Source: an uncultured Alphaproteobacteria bacterium (GTDB lineage Bacteria; Pseudomonadota; Alphaproteobacteria; HIMB59). From it: 64,000 nt of DNA. How positions within the stretch are numbered: the stretch's first letter is position 1; each line of letters opens with the position of its first letter. Location of the stretch: assembly GCA_902526965.1 (NCBI GenBank), contig CABZMT010000003.1, positions 56,709-120,708 of the forward strand, read 5' to 3'. This document shows positions 30,588-41,211 of the stretch, piece after piece. The translations under genes and the position numbers were made by a program. The notes under the pieces are model-generated. The model was not told the origin of the DNA, did no database searches, and saw nothing but the letters and a program-made list of their open reading frames with translations.

Positions 30588-31537
30588 ATAAAATTGAGGC
30601 TCTCAAAAAAGACTTAATACAAATTACAGAAGTTTCATCAAAAGAAATTTTTGGCATACAAACTGATATAAAAGTTCCAAAATTTAATGAAACATCAGAA
30701 TATAGCCCAAAAATTGATGTAAATTATGTATTTGACGATAGTACAACAACTGCAATCTTGTTAGGTCTAAAGTTTAATAAAAGGGTTTTCTTACAAGGTC
30801 TGCATGGAACTGGGAAGTCATCTCACATTGAACAAGTATGTGCGAGATTAAATTGGCCATGTATTAGAATTAACTTAGACAGTCATGTATCTAGAATCGA
30901 TCTAATTGGAAAAGATGCGATAGTTTTAAAAGATAATAAACAAGTCACTGAGTTTCAGGAGGGTATTCTTCCTTGGGCTTTTCAAAATAACGTATCTTTA
31001 GTTTTTGATGAATATGATGCTGGAAGACCAGATGTTATGTTTGTTATTCAAAGAATACTTGAAGCGGAGGGAAAATTAACACTCCTAGATCAAAGTAAAG
31101 TTCTCTCACCACATCCTTATTTTAGATTATTTGCTACTGCTAATACTGTTGGACTTGGAGATACATCCGGTATCTATCATGGAACAAATCAAATCAATCA
31201 AGGTCAGATGGATCGATGGAATATAGTTGCAAAGTTAAACTACTTAGAAGAAGAGAAGGAAATAGAAATAATATCAAAAAAAGTTTCAGCTAGTAGTGAA
31301 GAAAAAAAAATTATTGGATCGATGGTCCAAATGGCTAATTTGACAAGAAAAGGCTTTGAACAAAAAGATATATCTATAGTCATGAGCCCGAGAACAGTAA
31401 TAATGTGGGCAGAAAATTATAAAATTATTAAAGATATAAAAAGCTCATTGAACTTTACTTTTTTAAATAAGTGTGATGAAAGTGAAATCGATATTTATAA
31501 AGAGTATTTTCAGAGAACTTTTGCAATTGATATTTAA
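30584..31537 (+). CDS. cobS: CobS-type AAA+ (MoxR-like) ATPase, annotated elsewhere as cobaltochelatase subunit
   Basis: Walker A LQGLHGTGKSSHIEQV, Walker B LVFDEYDAGRPDVMFVIQR, FATANTVGLGDTSGIYHGTNQINQGQMDRW. Confidence 0.95.
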   Translation: MNKIEALKKDLIQITEVSSKEIFGIQTDIKVPKFNETSEYSPKIDVNYVFDDSTTTAILLGLKFNKRVFLQGLHGTGKSSHIEQVCARLNWPCIRINLDSHVSRIDLIGKDAIVLKDNKQVTEFQEGILPWAFQNNVSLVFDEYDAGRPDVMFVIQRILEAEGKLTLLDQSKVLSPHPYFRLFATANTVGLGDTSGIYHGTNQINQGQMDRWNIVAKLNYLEEEKEIEIISKKVSASSEEKKIIGSMVQMANLTRKGFEQKDISIVMSPRTVIMWAENYKIIKDIKSSLNFTFLNKCDESEIDIYKEYFQRTFAIDI

Positions 31538-33331
31538 TTGGCCGATTTAAAACAATTAAAACTTCCTAAACAAATCTCAAATACACTCAATTCTGTTAAT
31601 AAGACTCTATCTGAAAACAAAGACTTAAAAATAAATGTTAATTCAAATATTGTTTTAGAAAAAGATGATACTTTAAACCTTCCATCTATTTCAAATATTT
31701 TCAACTATGAAGATATGCGAAGTGCAGCAGACTCCTTTGCTCTAAAAAAAAAATACCATAATGAAAAACAATTAAACCAAATAACCTCTCAAAATGTTGA
31801 TATTAAAGAAGAAATTATTTTTTTAGAACGTTTGCGATATGAAACTTATGGCTCGAGACCTTTTAAAGGCATAGTTAAAAATATTGAGAATAAGTGGCTA
31901 AAAAGATTAGAGATTTTAAATCAAAAAAAACAAAAGGACTCTAAAGATTTATTTTACTTTACTTTGACACTTTTTTTTATTGATTTTGTTAATGGTAAAA
32001 AGTGGAAACTGAATAATAAATATCTGAAAAATATAACGTCTAAGGACAATGTATCTGAATTTTTTAATATACTTCAAGAATTATCTCAAAATATAAAAGA
32101 ACAAAAAAAATACTTATCTTTATCTGTAGATCTTCTCAGAAATATCTTTCCGTCACTTGAAGAAGAAAATAAGCCAGATGATAAGAACCTTGATGAAGCA
32201 AAAGACGAAGAGGATTTCAATCAGCAAGAAAATCAAGAAGAAAATCAAGCTCAGAAACCTGAAGAAAGCCAGTTAGACGATAGTATGCATACTCCTGAAA
32301 GTGACACGGATAATGATCAATCAAGCGTTCAAGGAGAAGAGGTCGATATTGAAATTTCAGACCAACAAATTGATGATATAATTAAATCCATTGATAGTTA
32401 CAGAAACTTAAGTCAAAATTATAAAACTGCAACAAATCAATACGATGAAATAATTGAAGCTTTTAAACTATGTGACCATGAAGAATTAGTAGCTCTAAGA
32501 AAACAGCTCGATGAAAAATGCGATTTGTATCAAAAACAGATATCAAGATTAGCTAATAAATTATATCGTAAACTTCAATCTAAGCAAAATAGATCATGGA
32601 ATTTTGATTTAGATGAAGGTGTACTAGATACATCTAAGCTCACGCGAGTTATAACTAATTCAAACAATTCACTATCTTTCAAAAAAGAGAAGGAAATTAA
32701 ATTCGAAGATACAACCGTAACTTTATTAATTGATAACTCTGGATCTATGAGAGGAAAACCAATTATGATTGCTGCTTTAACCACAGATATGATCGCAGCC
32801 ACTTTGGAAAAATGTAAAATCAAAGTTGAAATACTTGGTTTTACAACAAAGGCTTGGAAAGGTGGGAAGACTCGAGAGCATTGGCTCAAAAACGGGAAGC
32901 AGAAAAATCCTGGAAGGCTAAATGATCTTAGACATATCATTTATAAATCAGCAGACCAAAACTCAAAAAAATCTAAGATAAATTTAGGCCTTATGTTAAA
33001 AGAAGGACTTTTAAAAGAAAATATTGATGGTGAAGCACTTCTTTGGGCCAGTTCGAGGATTTCAAAGAGACCTGAAAGTAGAAAAATTTTAATTGTAATA
33101 TCTGATGGGGCACCAGTAGATGACTCTACATTATCTGTGAATAACAGTAATTATTTAGAAAAACATCTAAAAAGCACTATTGTTGCGATAGAGCAGAAAT
33201 CAAATATTGAATTATTAGCAATTGGTATTGGGCATAATGTTGGTCAGTATTACAGTAAGGCTATTACCATTCATGATGTAGAGGAGTTAGGCGGTATTAT
33301 GTTTGAGAAAATAGAATCATTATTTAACTAA
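31538..33331 (+). CDS. cobT: CobT-type VWA protein, annotated elsewhere as cobaltochelatase subunit (TTG start)
   Basis: Acidic linker, [30 protein letters not shown], ...[16 protein letters not shown]. Confidence 0.93.
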   Translation: MADLKQLKLPKQISNTLNSVNKTLSENKDLKINVNSNIVLEKDDTLNLPSISNIFNYEDMRSAADSFALKKKYHNEKQLNQITSQNVDIKEEIIFLERLRYETYGSRPFKGIVKNIENKWLKRLEILNQKKQKDSKDLFYFTLTLFFIDFVNGKKWKLNNKYLKNITSKDNVSEFFNILQELSQNIKEQKKYLSLSVDLLRNIFPSLEEENKPDDKNLDEAKDEEDFNQQENQEENQAQKPEESQLDDSMHTPESDTDNDQSSVQGEEVDIEISDQQIDDIIKSIDSYRNLSQNYKTATNQYDEIIEAFKLCDHEELVALRKQLDEKCDLYQKQISRLANKLYRKLQSKQNRSWNFDLDEGVLDTSKLTRVITNSNNSLSFKKEKEIKFEDTTVTLLIDNSGSMRGKPIMIAALTTDMIAATLEKCKIKVEILGFTTKAWKGGKTREHWLKNGKQKNPGRLNDLRHIIYKSADQNSKKSKINLGLMLKEGLLKENIDGEALLWASSRISKRPESRKILIVISDGAPVDDSTLSVNNSNYLEKHLKSTIVAIEQKSNIELLAIGIGHNVGQYYSKAITIHDVEELGGIMFEKIESLFN

Positions 33332-34522
33332 ATTAGATAAAATATTACTCTTATACTCTTCAAACTTATTCTCATTTATTGATATTCTTATTTCCTCAAA
33401 AAATTTATTCATAAACCAAATATTATAAATTGATAAAATAATCATCCCTAACATTTCATTAGACTTAAATAAATGGTGTAAATACGATTTTGAGAATTTA
33501 TTGATTTCCTGTATTTCACAATCCTCATCTAAACTGGAATGATCATCTTTGTATTTTGAATTATTTAAATTAATTCCGTTACTACTTAGTTTTGACATCA
33601 TTATACCATGTCTTGCAATTCTAGTTGGTGACACACAATCAAACGTATCGTATCCTGAACTTACACCGTGTAAAATATCATCTAATCCTCCAATTCCTAA
33701 AATATGTATTGGTTTGGATTTATCCAAATAGTTTTCACAGAAAGAAAAAATATCGTACATTTGGTTTTTTGTACTACCCAAGGAACCCCCTATTGCAAGT
33801 CCATCAAAATCTTTTGAGCAAGTCTCTTCACATGCAATCTTTCTTAAATCTTCATAGACACCACCTTGTATTATTCCATACAGAAACTGTTTCCCAGAGG
33901 AGCCAAAAGTTGGTTCATAATTTCTAAATTGTAAGTCAAATGAATTTTTACATCTTTCTGCCCAACGATGACTCATATACATAGACTTTTCCGTATATTT
34001 CTTTGAAACGTTAAAAGGTGTGCATTCATCTAAAACAAATATTAAATCAGCACCAAAGTCACGTTGTAATTCAATAGACCTTTCAGGTGAGAGAAATACT
34101 TTATCACCGTTAATATAATTTCTAAAAAAAGCTCCCTCTTCATTTATTTTTATTAGAGACTTCCTTTTTATACTGTTATTTTTTCCTTTTATTTCTTCTG
34201 AAACTGAGCCATATCCTAGTGAAAAAATTTGGTACCCACCACTGTCAGTCATCATGGGTCCATTCCAATGAGTAAAATTCTGTAAACCGCCTTCTTTTGA
34301 AATTATCTCTGGCCCCGGTTGAAGCATTAAATGGTAGGTATTAGAGAGGATAATTTGCGTGCTTGCTAATTTTAATTGCGAAGGTAATACAGATTTAACA
34401 GTGGCTTTAGTACCACAGAAAATAAAAGCTGGGGTATTTATTTTACCATGTGCAGTAGCAATTAAACCAAGTCGGGCACTAGATAATTGAGATTTTTTTT
34501 TTACTTGAAAAAAATTAGTCAA
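33320..34522 (-). CDS. tgt: tRNA-guanine transglycosylase, divergent specificity loop and zinc site
   Basis: [61 protein letters not shown]; loop [13 protein letters not shown] instead of GGLAVGE. Confidence 0.95.
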   Translation of the reverse strand: MTNFFQVKKKSQLSSARLGLIATAHGKINTPAFIFCGTKATVKSVLPSQLKLASTQIILSNTYHLMLQPGPEIISKEGGLQNFTHWNGPMMTDSGGYQIFSLGYGSVSEEIKGKNNSIKRKSLIKINEEGAFFRNYINGDKVFLSPERSIELQRDFGADLIFVLDECTPFNVSKKYTEKSMYMSHRWAERCKNSFDLQFRNYEPTFGSSGKQFLYGIIQGGVYEDLRKIACEETCSKDFDGLAIGGSLGSTKNQMYDIFSFCENYLDKSKPIHILGIGGLDDILHGVSSGYDTFDCVSPTRIARHGIMMSKLSSNGINLNNSKYKDDHSSLDEDCEIQEINKFSKSYLHHLFKSNEMLGMIILSIYNIWFMNKFFEEIRISINENKFEEYKSNILSNLVK

Positions 34523-35282
34523 GTTTAGAAGGTAGAAAATTTTTAGCTAAATATATAAAAATTGTATCAAAAAGACTTAATAAAATTCTCAGAAAATAAA
34601 TACCTAGACCATAAGAAATAATTAGATCAAACAAAGGCACAGGATTTGAAGTTAAAATATTAAATGCAAGAACACTGAATATAATATTATCAATAAATTG
34701 AGAAATTAATGTAGATGCATTATTTCTAAACCAGAGATTTGTATTTTTATTTTTTAAATAAGAAAATATAAAAATATCAATTTTCTGGCTGATAAAAAAT
34801 GCACAAATACTTCCAACTATTATAGGAAATTGTGGAAGAAAAATCGTCTTAATTGATTCATGCATATCATAGCTCCAAGACCATGCAGGATGTGCATCTG
34901 GATTAATAGGTGTCATAGATATTGTTAGAAACATCAGCACTGTAGAAAATAAATAAGCTGCAATACCAAGATAAATACACTTAGTTGCAGATTTTTTATC
35001 AAAATATTCATTTAGAATGTCAGTACAAAGGAAAATTGAAATAAAAAGTACCGTTCCTAATGCCATAGGCTCAGGGAAGAAAGGAAAATCTACAACTTTT
35101 AGAACTTGAATATTTGCTAGTATTATTGCTATTGCTACGTAAACATAGATACCTGTTTTTCCAAAAAATTTTAGTGAAAATAAAATTGAAAAATAACAAA
35201 ACATAATTTGAAACAGCCAAATCATAACAACTGATGTGTTATTTAAATTATTAGATAAGTTTAAAAATAATTCTTGGAACAT
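34515..35282 (-). CDS. YhhQ/COG1738 queuosine-precursor transporter family
   Basis: Polytopic; TDILNEYFDKKSATKCIYLGIAAYLFSTVLM; coupled to tgt. Confidence 0.83.
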   Translation of the reverse strand: MFQELFLNLSNNLNNTSVVMIWLFQIMFCYFSILFSLKFFGKTGIYVYVAIAIILANIQVLKVVDFPFFPEPMALGTVLFISIFLCTDILNEYFDKKSATKCIYLGIAAYLFSTVLMFLTISMTPINPDAHPAWSWSYDMHESIKTIFLPQFPIIVGSICAFFISQKIDIFIFSYLKNKNTNLWFRNNASTLISQFIDNIIFSVLAFNILTSNPVPLFDLIISYGLGIYFLRILLSLFDTIFIYLAKNFLPSKLD

Positions 35283-35576
35283 CTAGCTAGCTTTTTGGCT
35301 AACATTTTTTTCAATTTGTTTTTTTATTTTTAATGCTTTGTCAGTTAAAGATCGAGAACTTGCTTTATTTAGATATTGATCTAAACCACCATGTTTATCA
35401 ATTGTTCTAAGGGTTGAAGATGCTATTCTCAGTCTAAATTTTCTTTTAAGAGACTCACTGAATAGAGTAACACTATTCAAATTAACCATAAATCGCCTTT
35501 TTGATTTGATATTAGAATGACTTACGTTATGACCGGTTTGGTGTTTTTTTCCAGTAATATCGCAAGATCTAGACAT
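35283..35576 (-). CDS. rpmB: 50S ribosomal protein L28
   Basis: MSRSCDITGKKHQTGHNVSHSNIKSKRRFMVNL...FRLRIASSTLRTIDKHGGLDQYL. Confidence 0.97.
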   Translation of the reverse strand: MSRSCDITGKKHQTGHNVSHSNIKSKRRFMVNLNSVTLFSESLKRKFRLRIASSTLRTIDKHGGLDQYLNKASSRSLTDKALKIKKQIEKNVSQKAS

Positions 35577-35623
35577 GATGTGAGTTTATAATATAAAAGT
35601 TACTTTTTTACAATAATAGTTTC

Positions 35624-36445
35624 TTACAGTTTTAGCTCACTCATTGAGTATTTTGGTGTAAACTTATCTATAAGCTGATTAATATCGTCTTTTTTTGACA
35701 ACTGAGGTTTATGAACCCCATTTTTAATCCAAAGCGTGTCAAATTTCATTTTTCTGCCTCCGGCTATGTCGTGCCACAATGAGTCTCCAATTACCAATAC
35801 TTTTTTTTTATTTTTAATACTCATTCGTTTAATAATATCCTCATATATTGGTTCGTATGGTTTTCCATATCTAAAGACAGTTCCACCTAAATCGAAGTAT
35901 AGCTGAGCTACTGTCCCTCCACACATAGAAAGAGTGTTATTGTTATGCACCAAATAATCTGGATTTGCACATAAAAGAGGAAGTTTATATTTATAGATTT
36001 TGTCTAAATATTCAGCAAAATCTAAAATAGATAAACCATCTTTTAAATCTGCAATCATTGCAAAATTAGCTTTCTCAATATTTTTAGTGCAATCAAGATC
36101 AAAATATTTGATTTTCTCTTTAGATAGCTCTAAAGGAAAACATTTTCTACCATATTTTTTATAGATATCTTTATTAATATTATCTAAGGCAATTTGTCCA
36201 CTCGTAACACAATAATCAAATAATTTTTCACTATAGCCTAATCTTTTTAAATTGGCCTCAGATTGAAGCGAGGGATTAGCAGAATTAGAAATAAGAATAA
36301 TTTTTTTATTTTTGAATTTTAAAAACTCTAAACATTTTTCCGCTTCTAAAAATTTTTTATAGCCATTATGTAGAACACCCCACTGGTCAAATAAGAAATA
36401 GTCGTAATTATTAATTACGTTTTTGAAGGATGATATTTTTTTCAA
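35624..36445 (-). CDS. HAD-superfamily (TIGR01459-type) hydrolase
   Basis: YFLFDQWGVLHNGYK, ILISNSA, VLVIGDSLWHDIAGGRKMKFDTLWIKNGVH. Confidence 0.9.
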   Translation of the reverse strand: MKKISSFKNVINNYDYFLFDQWGVLHNGYKKFLEAEKCLEFLKFKNKKIILISNSANPSLQSEANLKRLGYSEKLFDYCVTSGQIALDNINKDIYKKYGRKCFPLELSKEKIKYFDLDCTKNIEKANFAMIADLKDGLSILDFAEYLDKIYKYKLPLLCANPDYLVHNNNTLSMCGGTVAQLYFDLGGTVFRYGKPYEPIYEDIIKRMSIKNKKKVLVIGDSLWHDIAGGRKMKFDTLWIKNGVHKPQLSKKDDINQLIDKFTPKYSMSELKL

Positions 36446-37485
36446 GAGTATTGGCCAATTACCTCAGTAATACTTCTAAAACCTTGTTGTTGTATTAAAT
36501 TAATTAAATCTAGAGTCATTTTTTTTACATGATAAGGTCCTTCATAGGTAAAACTGCTATAAATTTGAATTAGAGAGGCACCTAATTTCATTTTTGTTAA
36601 AATATCATTGGCATCAAAAATACCTCCTACACCAATAATTTTTATTTTTCCAGAGGTAAGAGTATAGAAATCTCTAATTAATTCATTTGATTTAAGGAAT
36701 AATGGTCGTCCACTGACCCCTCCCTCTAGTTTCTCATTAACCATGGATTTATTTATTGTGGTATTTGTTAATATCAGCCCATCGACATCATTTGCTAAAG
36801 AAATTAGTGAAATATCTTTCTTGTCCTGTTCAGAGATATCTGGTGAAATTTTGAATAAAATTGGTATTTTTGAATTATTTTGATCTCTAAATTTGTGAAT
36901 AGTTGTAACGATCTTCTCAAAATTTTGAGATTTAAGATTATCCCTTAGACCAGGTGTATTAGGAGAAGACAGGTTTACTACAATATAATCTCCTAGTCTA
37001 TATAGTCTGTCGAAAAGTTTTTTAAGATCATCTAATATTTCGATAGTATCTTTATTATTACCAATATTAATTCCAATAATTTTATCTTGAAAATTTTCTT
37101 TTAAATTAGAGTTGTTAATATTTCTTTCAAAAACATCCATGCCTTTATTGTTAAAACCCAGAGAGTTTATGAGTGCTTTTTGTGCTGGGAATCTATGAAT
37201 TCTTGGTTTTGTGTTTCCCTTTTGAGGCAAAGGTGTCACCGTGCCCAACTCTGTAAAACTAAATCCCAGATTTAATATAGGATTGATTACTTCTGCATTT
37301 TTATCAAAACCTGCAGATAGGCCAATTGGGGTTTTAAAAGTTCTCCCCCATATAGTTTGTTCAAGTATTTCAGTATTTTTATAGGTTATCTTTGGGTAAA
37401 TACCCAATTTTAGAGCTCTAATAGATAGGTTATGAGACAATTCAGGATCGAGTTTTTTTAAGATACGGTGCGCTAAACTATACAT
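36442..37485 (-). CDS. pyrD: dihydroorotate dehydrogenase (quinone), class 2
   Basis: GLSAGFDKNAEVINPILNLGFSFTELGTVTPLPQKGNTKPRIHR, VNLSSPNTPGLR, GVGGIFDANDILTKMKLGASLIQIYSSF. Confidence 0.97.
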   Translation of the reverse strand: MYSLAHRILKKLDPELSHNLSIRALKLGIYPKITYKNTEILEQTIWGRTFKTPIGLSAGFDKNAEVINPILNLGFSFTELGTVTPLPQKGNTKPRIHRFPAQKALINSLGFNNKGMDVFERNINNSNLKENFQDKIIGINIGNNKDTIEILDDLKKLFDRLYRLGDYIVVNLSSPNTPGLRDNLKSQNFEKIVTTIHKFRDQNNSKIPILFKISPDISEQDKKDISLISLANDVDGLILTNTTINKSMVNEKLEGGVSGRPLFLKSNELIRDFYTLTSGKIKIIGVGGIFDANDILTKMKLGASLIQIYSSFTYEGPYHVKKMTLDLINLIQQQGFRSITEVIGQYS

Positions 37486-39025
37486 TAAGCTTAGAGTTAA
37501 ATAACTCTAGAGTTTTGTCTTTTGTATATATTTTTGTAAATGAACCTAATCTAGGACCATTTTCTTGACCAAAAACAACTAGATAAATTAGTTTAAAAAA
37601 TTCTCTTATATTTTCTTTATAAATAGAATTTTTACCTACACTAAAAATTACTGTTTGAAATTCATCTGCATCTGCAGATGGTTCTACCTCTTTTAATTTT
37701 TTCACAACTTCTTTAAGTATAATTAATTCTTCTGAATTTGGAATTTTAAACTTTAAATTTGGCTGAATAAAATCTTTAAAATAATTTATACCACAATCAA
37801 TCATTCTATTTATAAGATCCTCTTCAACTTCGCTAAAATTTTTTTGATAATTTTTAATTAAACCAAATATCACATTAGGATCTTCAGATTTACAAACAGA
37901 TATGACATTTAAAATTAAACTGTAATTTATTTTTGAACTATAAAGGGGATTGACTGATTTATGAATATGCCATGCAGGATTATCTGCATTTTGGTCGTCA
38001 CTGTTAAACTTGTTGACATGGGATAAATATTCGTCAGTATTTTTAGGAATAACATCAAAGAAAAGTTTCTTAGCAGTAGTGGGTCTTTGATACATAAACA
38101 TAGATAGGCTCTCTTCGATGGAGTATTTTAGCCAGTCGTCGATACTTATTCCATTTCCTTTTGATTTACTAATTTTTTCAGCATTTTCATCAAGAAATAA
38201 TTCATAAATTAAATTTTCTGGAGGTTTTGATCCGATAATCCTGCATATCTTTGAAGATAAGCTATAGCTATCGGTTAAATCTTTTCCGCACATTTCATAG
38301 TCTACACCAAAAGCAGCCCATCTCATGGCCCAATCAACTTTCCACTGAAGTTTGCAATTTCCATCAAGAACTGATTTAGATTTTAATTCTCCATCCTCGA
38401 AGTAAGAAACAGTAAAATCATCGTAATTTACCTCTTCAATAGGAACTTGCATAATTTTTCCAGTTTTTTCATTGATAGGAAAAAATGGGCTGTAAGATTT
38501 TCTTCTTTCTTCACCAAGAGTTGGGAGAACAACATTTTTTATTTCATCATAATTTTTTATAATTTTTTTTATTGTGTCATTAAATAAACCTGATTTGTAT
38601 GCATCGGTTGAGCTTTGAAATGTAAAGGGCAAATTAAATCTATTAAGAAATTCTTTAAGCTTGGAATTATTGTGCTCACCAAAACTCTTAAACTCATCAA
38701 AAGGATCTGGCACAGAGGTTAAGGGATAATCTAGATACTTATATAATTTCTCTTTATTTGGAATATTATCAGGAACTTTTCTAAAACCGTCCATGTCATC
38801 AGAAAAAGCAATAAGATCAGTTTGTTTACCAGTTAGTTTTTCATAGCAAAACCGAACCATATTAGTCCTCAAAACTTCACCAAAGGTGCCTATGTGTGGT
38901 AAACCTGACGGACCATAGCCCGTTTCAAAAATAATTTTCTCTTTAGTATTATTTTCATCAAATCTTTTAATAATTTTTTTAGCTTCATTAAAAGGCCAAG
39001 ATTTATATGAGTTATAATCAGTCAA
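37478..39025 (-). CDS. lysK: lysyl-tRNA synthetase, class I
   Basis: GPSGLPHIGTFGEVLRT (HIGH-like), EKISKSKGNGISIDDWL (KMSKS-like). Confidence 0.95.
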   Translation of the reverse strand: MTDYNSYKSWPFNEAKKIIKRFDENNTKEKIIFETGYGPSGLPHIGTFGEVLRTNMVRFCYEKLTGKQTDLIAFSDDMDGFRKVPDNIPNKEKLYKYLDYPLTSVPDPFDEFKSFGEHNNSKLKEFLNRFNLPFTFQSSTDAYKSGLFNDTIKKIIKNYDEIKNVVLPTLGEERRKSYSPFFPINEKTGKIMQVPIEEVNYDDFTVSYFEDGELKSKSVLDGNCKLQWKVDWAMRWAAFGVDYEMCGKDLTDSYSLSSKICRIIGSKPPENLIYELFLDENAEKISKSKGNGISIDDWLKYSIEESLSMFMYQRPTTAKKLFFDVIPKNTDEYLSHVNKFNSDDQNADNPAWHIHKSVNPLYSSKINYSLILNVISVCKSEDPNVIFGLIKNYQKNFSEVEEDLINRMIDCGINYFKDFIQPNLKFKIPNSEELIILKEVVKKLKEVEPSADADEFQTVIFSVGKNSIYKENIREFFKLIYLVVFGQENGPRLGSFTKIYTKDKTLELFNSKLNV

Positions 39026-39339
39026 AATTTAGGTGCTAAAGTTAAAGTAATACCATTGAGCTCTTCTGTAAATGGGATTTGACATGAAAGTCTCGAATTT
39101 TTTTTAATATCCATTGCCTGGTCAAGCATAGATTCTTCGTCATCATCAGCCTTTGATATCTTCTCTAACCATTTATCTTCAACATAACAATGACAAGTGG
39201 CACAAGCACAACAACCACCACATATTGCTTCGATATCTAAACCAGCATCTCTGATAATTTCCATAATTGAAAATCCAATTGTTGCCTCAATTTTATGAGG
39301 GGAACCATCATGATCTATAACGTTGATATGGTATGACAT
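39022..39339 (-). CDS. 2Fe-2S ferredoxin (adrenodoxin type)
   Basis: IEAICGGCCACATCHCYVEDKW, NSRLSCQIPFTEELNGITL. Confidence 0.95.
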   Translation of the reverse strand: MSYHINVIDHDGSPHKIEATIGFSIMEIIRDAGLDIEAICGGCCACATCHCYVEDKWLEKISKADDDEESMLDQAMDIKKNSRLSCQIPFTEELNGITLTLAPKF

Positions 39340-39446
39340 ATGAAATTTACAGTATTTTAGACTATTAGGTCTATCAGTTCGATAGGCTGAATGCGACTAA
39401 AATTAATATATTAAATATATTCTAAAAAATTATAAGTTTAGATTAG

Positions 39447-40466
39447 ATGTATAAAACTGAGAGCTTTCAAATCAAGATATGGTTGGTAAGCCTTATGACA
39501 ATAATCTTATTAATGATTATTGTGGGAGGGCTTACAAGACTTACAGAATCAGGATTGTCCATGGTCGATTGGAAATTATTTGTGGGAACAATACCTCCAC
39601 TGTCTGATGGAGATTGGTTAAAAGTTTTTGACGACTACAAACAATATCCAGAATATCAAATTAAAAACGTAAATATGACACTGTCAGAATTTAAATATAT
39701 CTTTTGGTGGGAATATGGACATAGAGTTCTTGGAAGAATTATAGGTATTATTTTTATAGTTCCTTTTGTTGTCTTCGCTTTAAAAAAATACTTTTCTAAA
39801 GACGAGTTGTTATCATATTCGTTTCTTCTTTTTCTTGGAGGTTCTCAAGGTTTAATAGGTTGGTGGATGGTAAAAAGTGGTTTAGATACAAACCCCTATG
39901 TAAGTCACATTAGACTGGCAGTTCATTTGATCATTGCCCAAATAATTCTCTCCTATATTGCTTTTTTGTTTATTAAAAGACTTAGTATTGGTAATTACGA
40001 AAGTAAGTTTAGTTCCCATAAATCAATTTTTATTTTTTTTAATTTAATAATTTTTTTCACAGTAATTTATGGGGCATTTATGGCAGGTCTAGATGCAGGT
40101 AAATCATTTAATACCTGGCCTAAAATGGGAGATAGTTATATACCTGAAAATTTGCTTTTCTTGGATGATCGATTATTTGGTTTTTTTGACAATAGTGTCT
40201 TTATACATTTTTTTCATAGAGCTTTAGCTTACATATCCCTCATTACAATACTTTATTTGGGTTTGAGGCATCTCAAAGGAATTAATAATAAATATCAAAA
40301 ATTACATCTTCTATTAATAATTTTTTTAGTTTTCATTCAGCTATTTATAGGAGTTTTTGTTGTTTTAAGTAATGTTCAAGTTTCTTTAGGCTCTATTCAT
40401 CAAATAATTGGGACTTTACTATTTGTTTTTACAACATGTTATAGTTTAAAAATCATTAAGAATTAA
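39447..40466 (+). CDS. ctaA: heme A synthase (COX15/CtaA)
   Basis: GGLTRLTESGLSMVDWKLFVGTIPPL, YEFKYIFWWEYGHRVLGRIIG, GLDAGKSFNTWPKMGD. Confidence 0.96.
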   Translation: MYKTESFQIKIWLVSLMTIILLMIIVGGLTRLTESGLSMVDWKLFVGTIPPLSDGDWLKVFDDYKQYPEYQIKNVNMTLSEFKYIFWWEYGHRVLGRIIGIIFIVPFVVFALKKYFSKDELLSYSFLLFLGGSQGLIGWWMVKSGLDTNPYVSHIRLAVHLIIAQIILSYIAFLFIKRLSIGNYESKFSSHKSIFIFFNLIIFFTVIYGAFMAGLDAGKSFNTWPKMGDSYIPENLLFLDDRLFGFFDNSVFIHFFHRALAYISLITILYLGLRHLKGINNKYQKLHLLLIIFLVFIQLFIGVFVVLSNVQVSLGSIHQIIGTLLFVFTTCYSLKIIKN

Positions 40467-40499
40467 ATCTAATTAGAGCCTGATTTGGTATAAAAAGCT

Positions 40500-41201
40500 A
40501 TGAGTAAAATTCTGATAATAGGAGCTAACGGTTCTGTAGGTAAATCATGTGTAAAAAATTTAAAAGATGATAATGAATTAGTCCTTCTATCAAGAAGTGC
40601 TTTTGATGGTGACGTCGAAGGTAGTTTTGAAAAAAATGTATTAGATATAAATGATTTTTCTGAGACAGAAAATTTTATTAAAAATATTGATTACCAAATC
40701 TCCGGCATTGTTTTTGCAATTGGTTCTATAAGTCTTAAACCTTTTTCTAGTACAAGTTTAGATGATTTCAAAAAAATTATGGATGAAAACTTTTATAATA
40801 TCGTACATTTTTTAAACCACAGTATCAGTAAAATGTCTGACTCATCCTCCGTCGTGTTTTTTTCTTCAATTGCTGCTGTAAGGGGATTTAAAAATCATAC
40901 TGCAATAGCATCAGCTAAAAGTGCCTTGATAGGTTTGTCAAATTCTTTAGCTGCTGATTATGCACCCAAGATAAGATTTAATACAATATCTCCTAGTCTA
41001 TCTGTGTCTAAAATGTCAAATTTTATGGTATCAAATGAAAAAGTTGCTGAGGGAATAGGCAAACTTCATCCAATGTCAAGACTTGGTACAGGAGATGACA
41101 TAGGAAACTTAGCTTCTTTCCTAATATCTGAAAAATCATCATGGATAACAGGTCAAAATTTTCAAGTTGACGGTGGTAGATCTACCTTAATTACAAGATA
41201 A
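40500..41201 (+). CDS. SDR family oxidoreductase
   Basis: Rossmann N-terminus IIGANGSVGKSC, VVFFSSIAAVRGFKNHTAIASAKSALIGLSNSLAADYAPKIRFNTISP, GQNFQVDGGRS. Confidence 0.9.
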   Translation: MSKILIIGANGSVGKSCVKNLKDDNELVLLSRSAFDGDVEGSFEKNVLDINDFSETENFIKNIDYQISGIVFAIGSISLKPFSSTSLDDFKKIMDENFYNIVHFLNHSISKMSDSSSVVFFSSIAAVRGFKNHTAIASAKSALIGLSNSLAADYAPKIRFNTISPSLSVSKMSNFMVSNEKVAEGIGKLHPMSRLGTGDDIGNLASFLISEKSSWITGQNFQVDGGRSTLITR

Positions 41202-41211
41202 TTAATCCTTA

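Noticed and set aside
32575-32940. Minus-strand 121-aa ORF opposite cobT
   Set aside because: Shadow ORF over the conserved VWA domain of CobT.
30584-33331. Evidence of cobalamin biosynthesis
   Set aside because: CobS/CobT alone do not make B12; no cobN or corrin-ring genes are in the window.
33549-33927. Plus-strand ORFs (60 and 100 aa) opposite tgt
   Set aside because: Antisense shadows of a strongly conserved gene; no recognisable protein features.
39340-39446. Regulatory RNA in the 107-nt ferredoxin/ctaA gap
   Set aside because: AT-rich with a small palindrome (ttaatatattaa); consistent with a divergent promoter region but no supportable RNA structure by eye.
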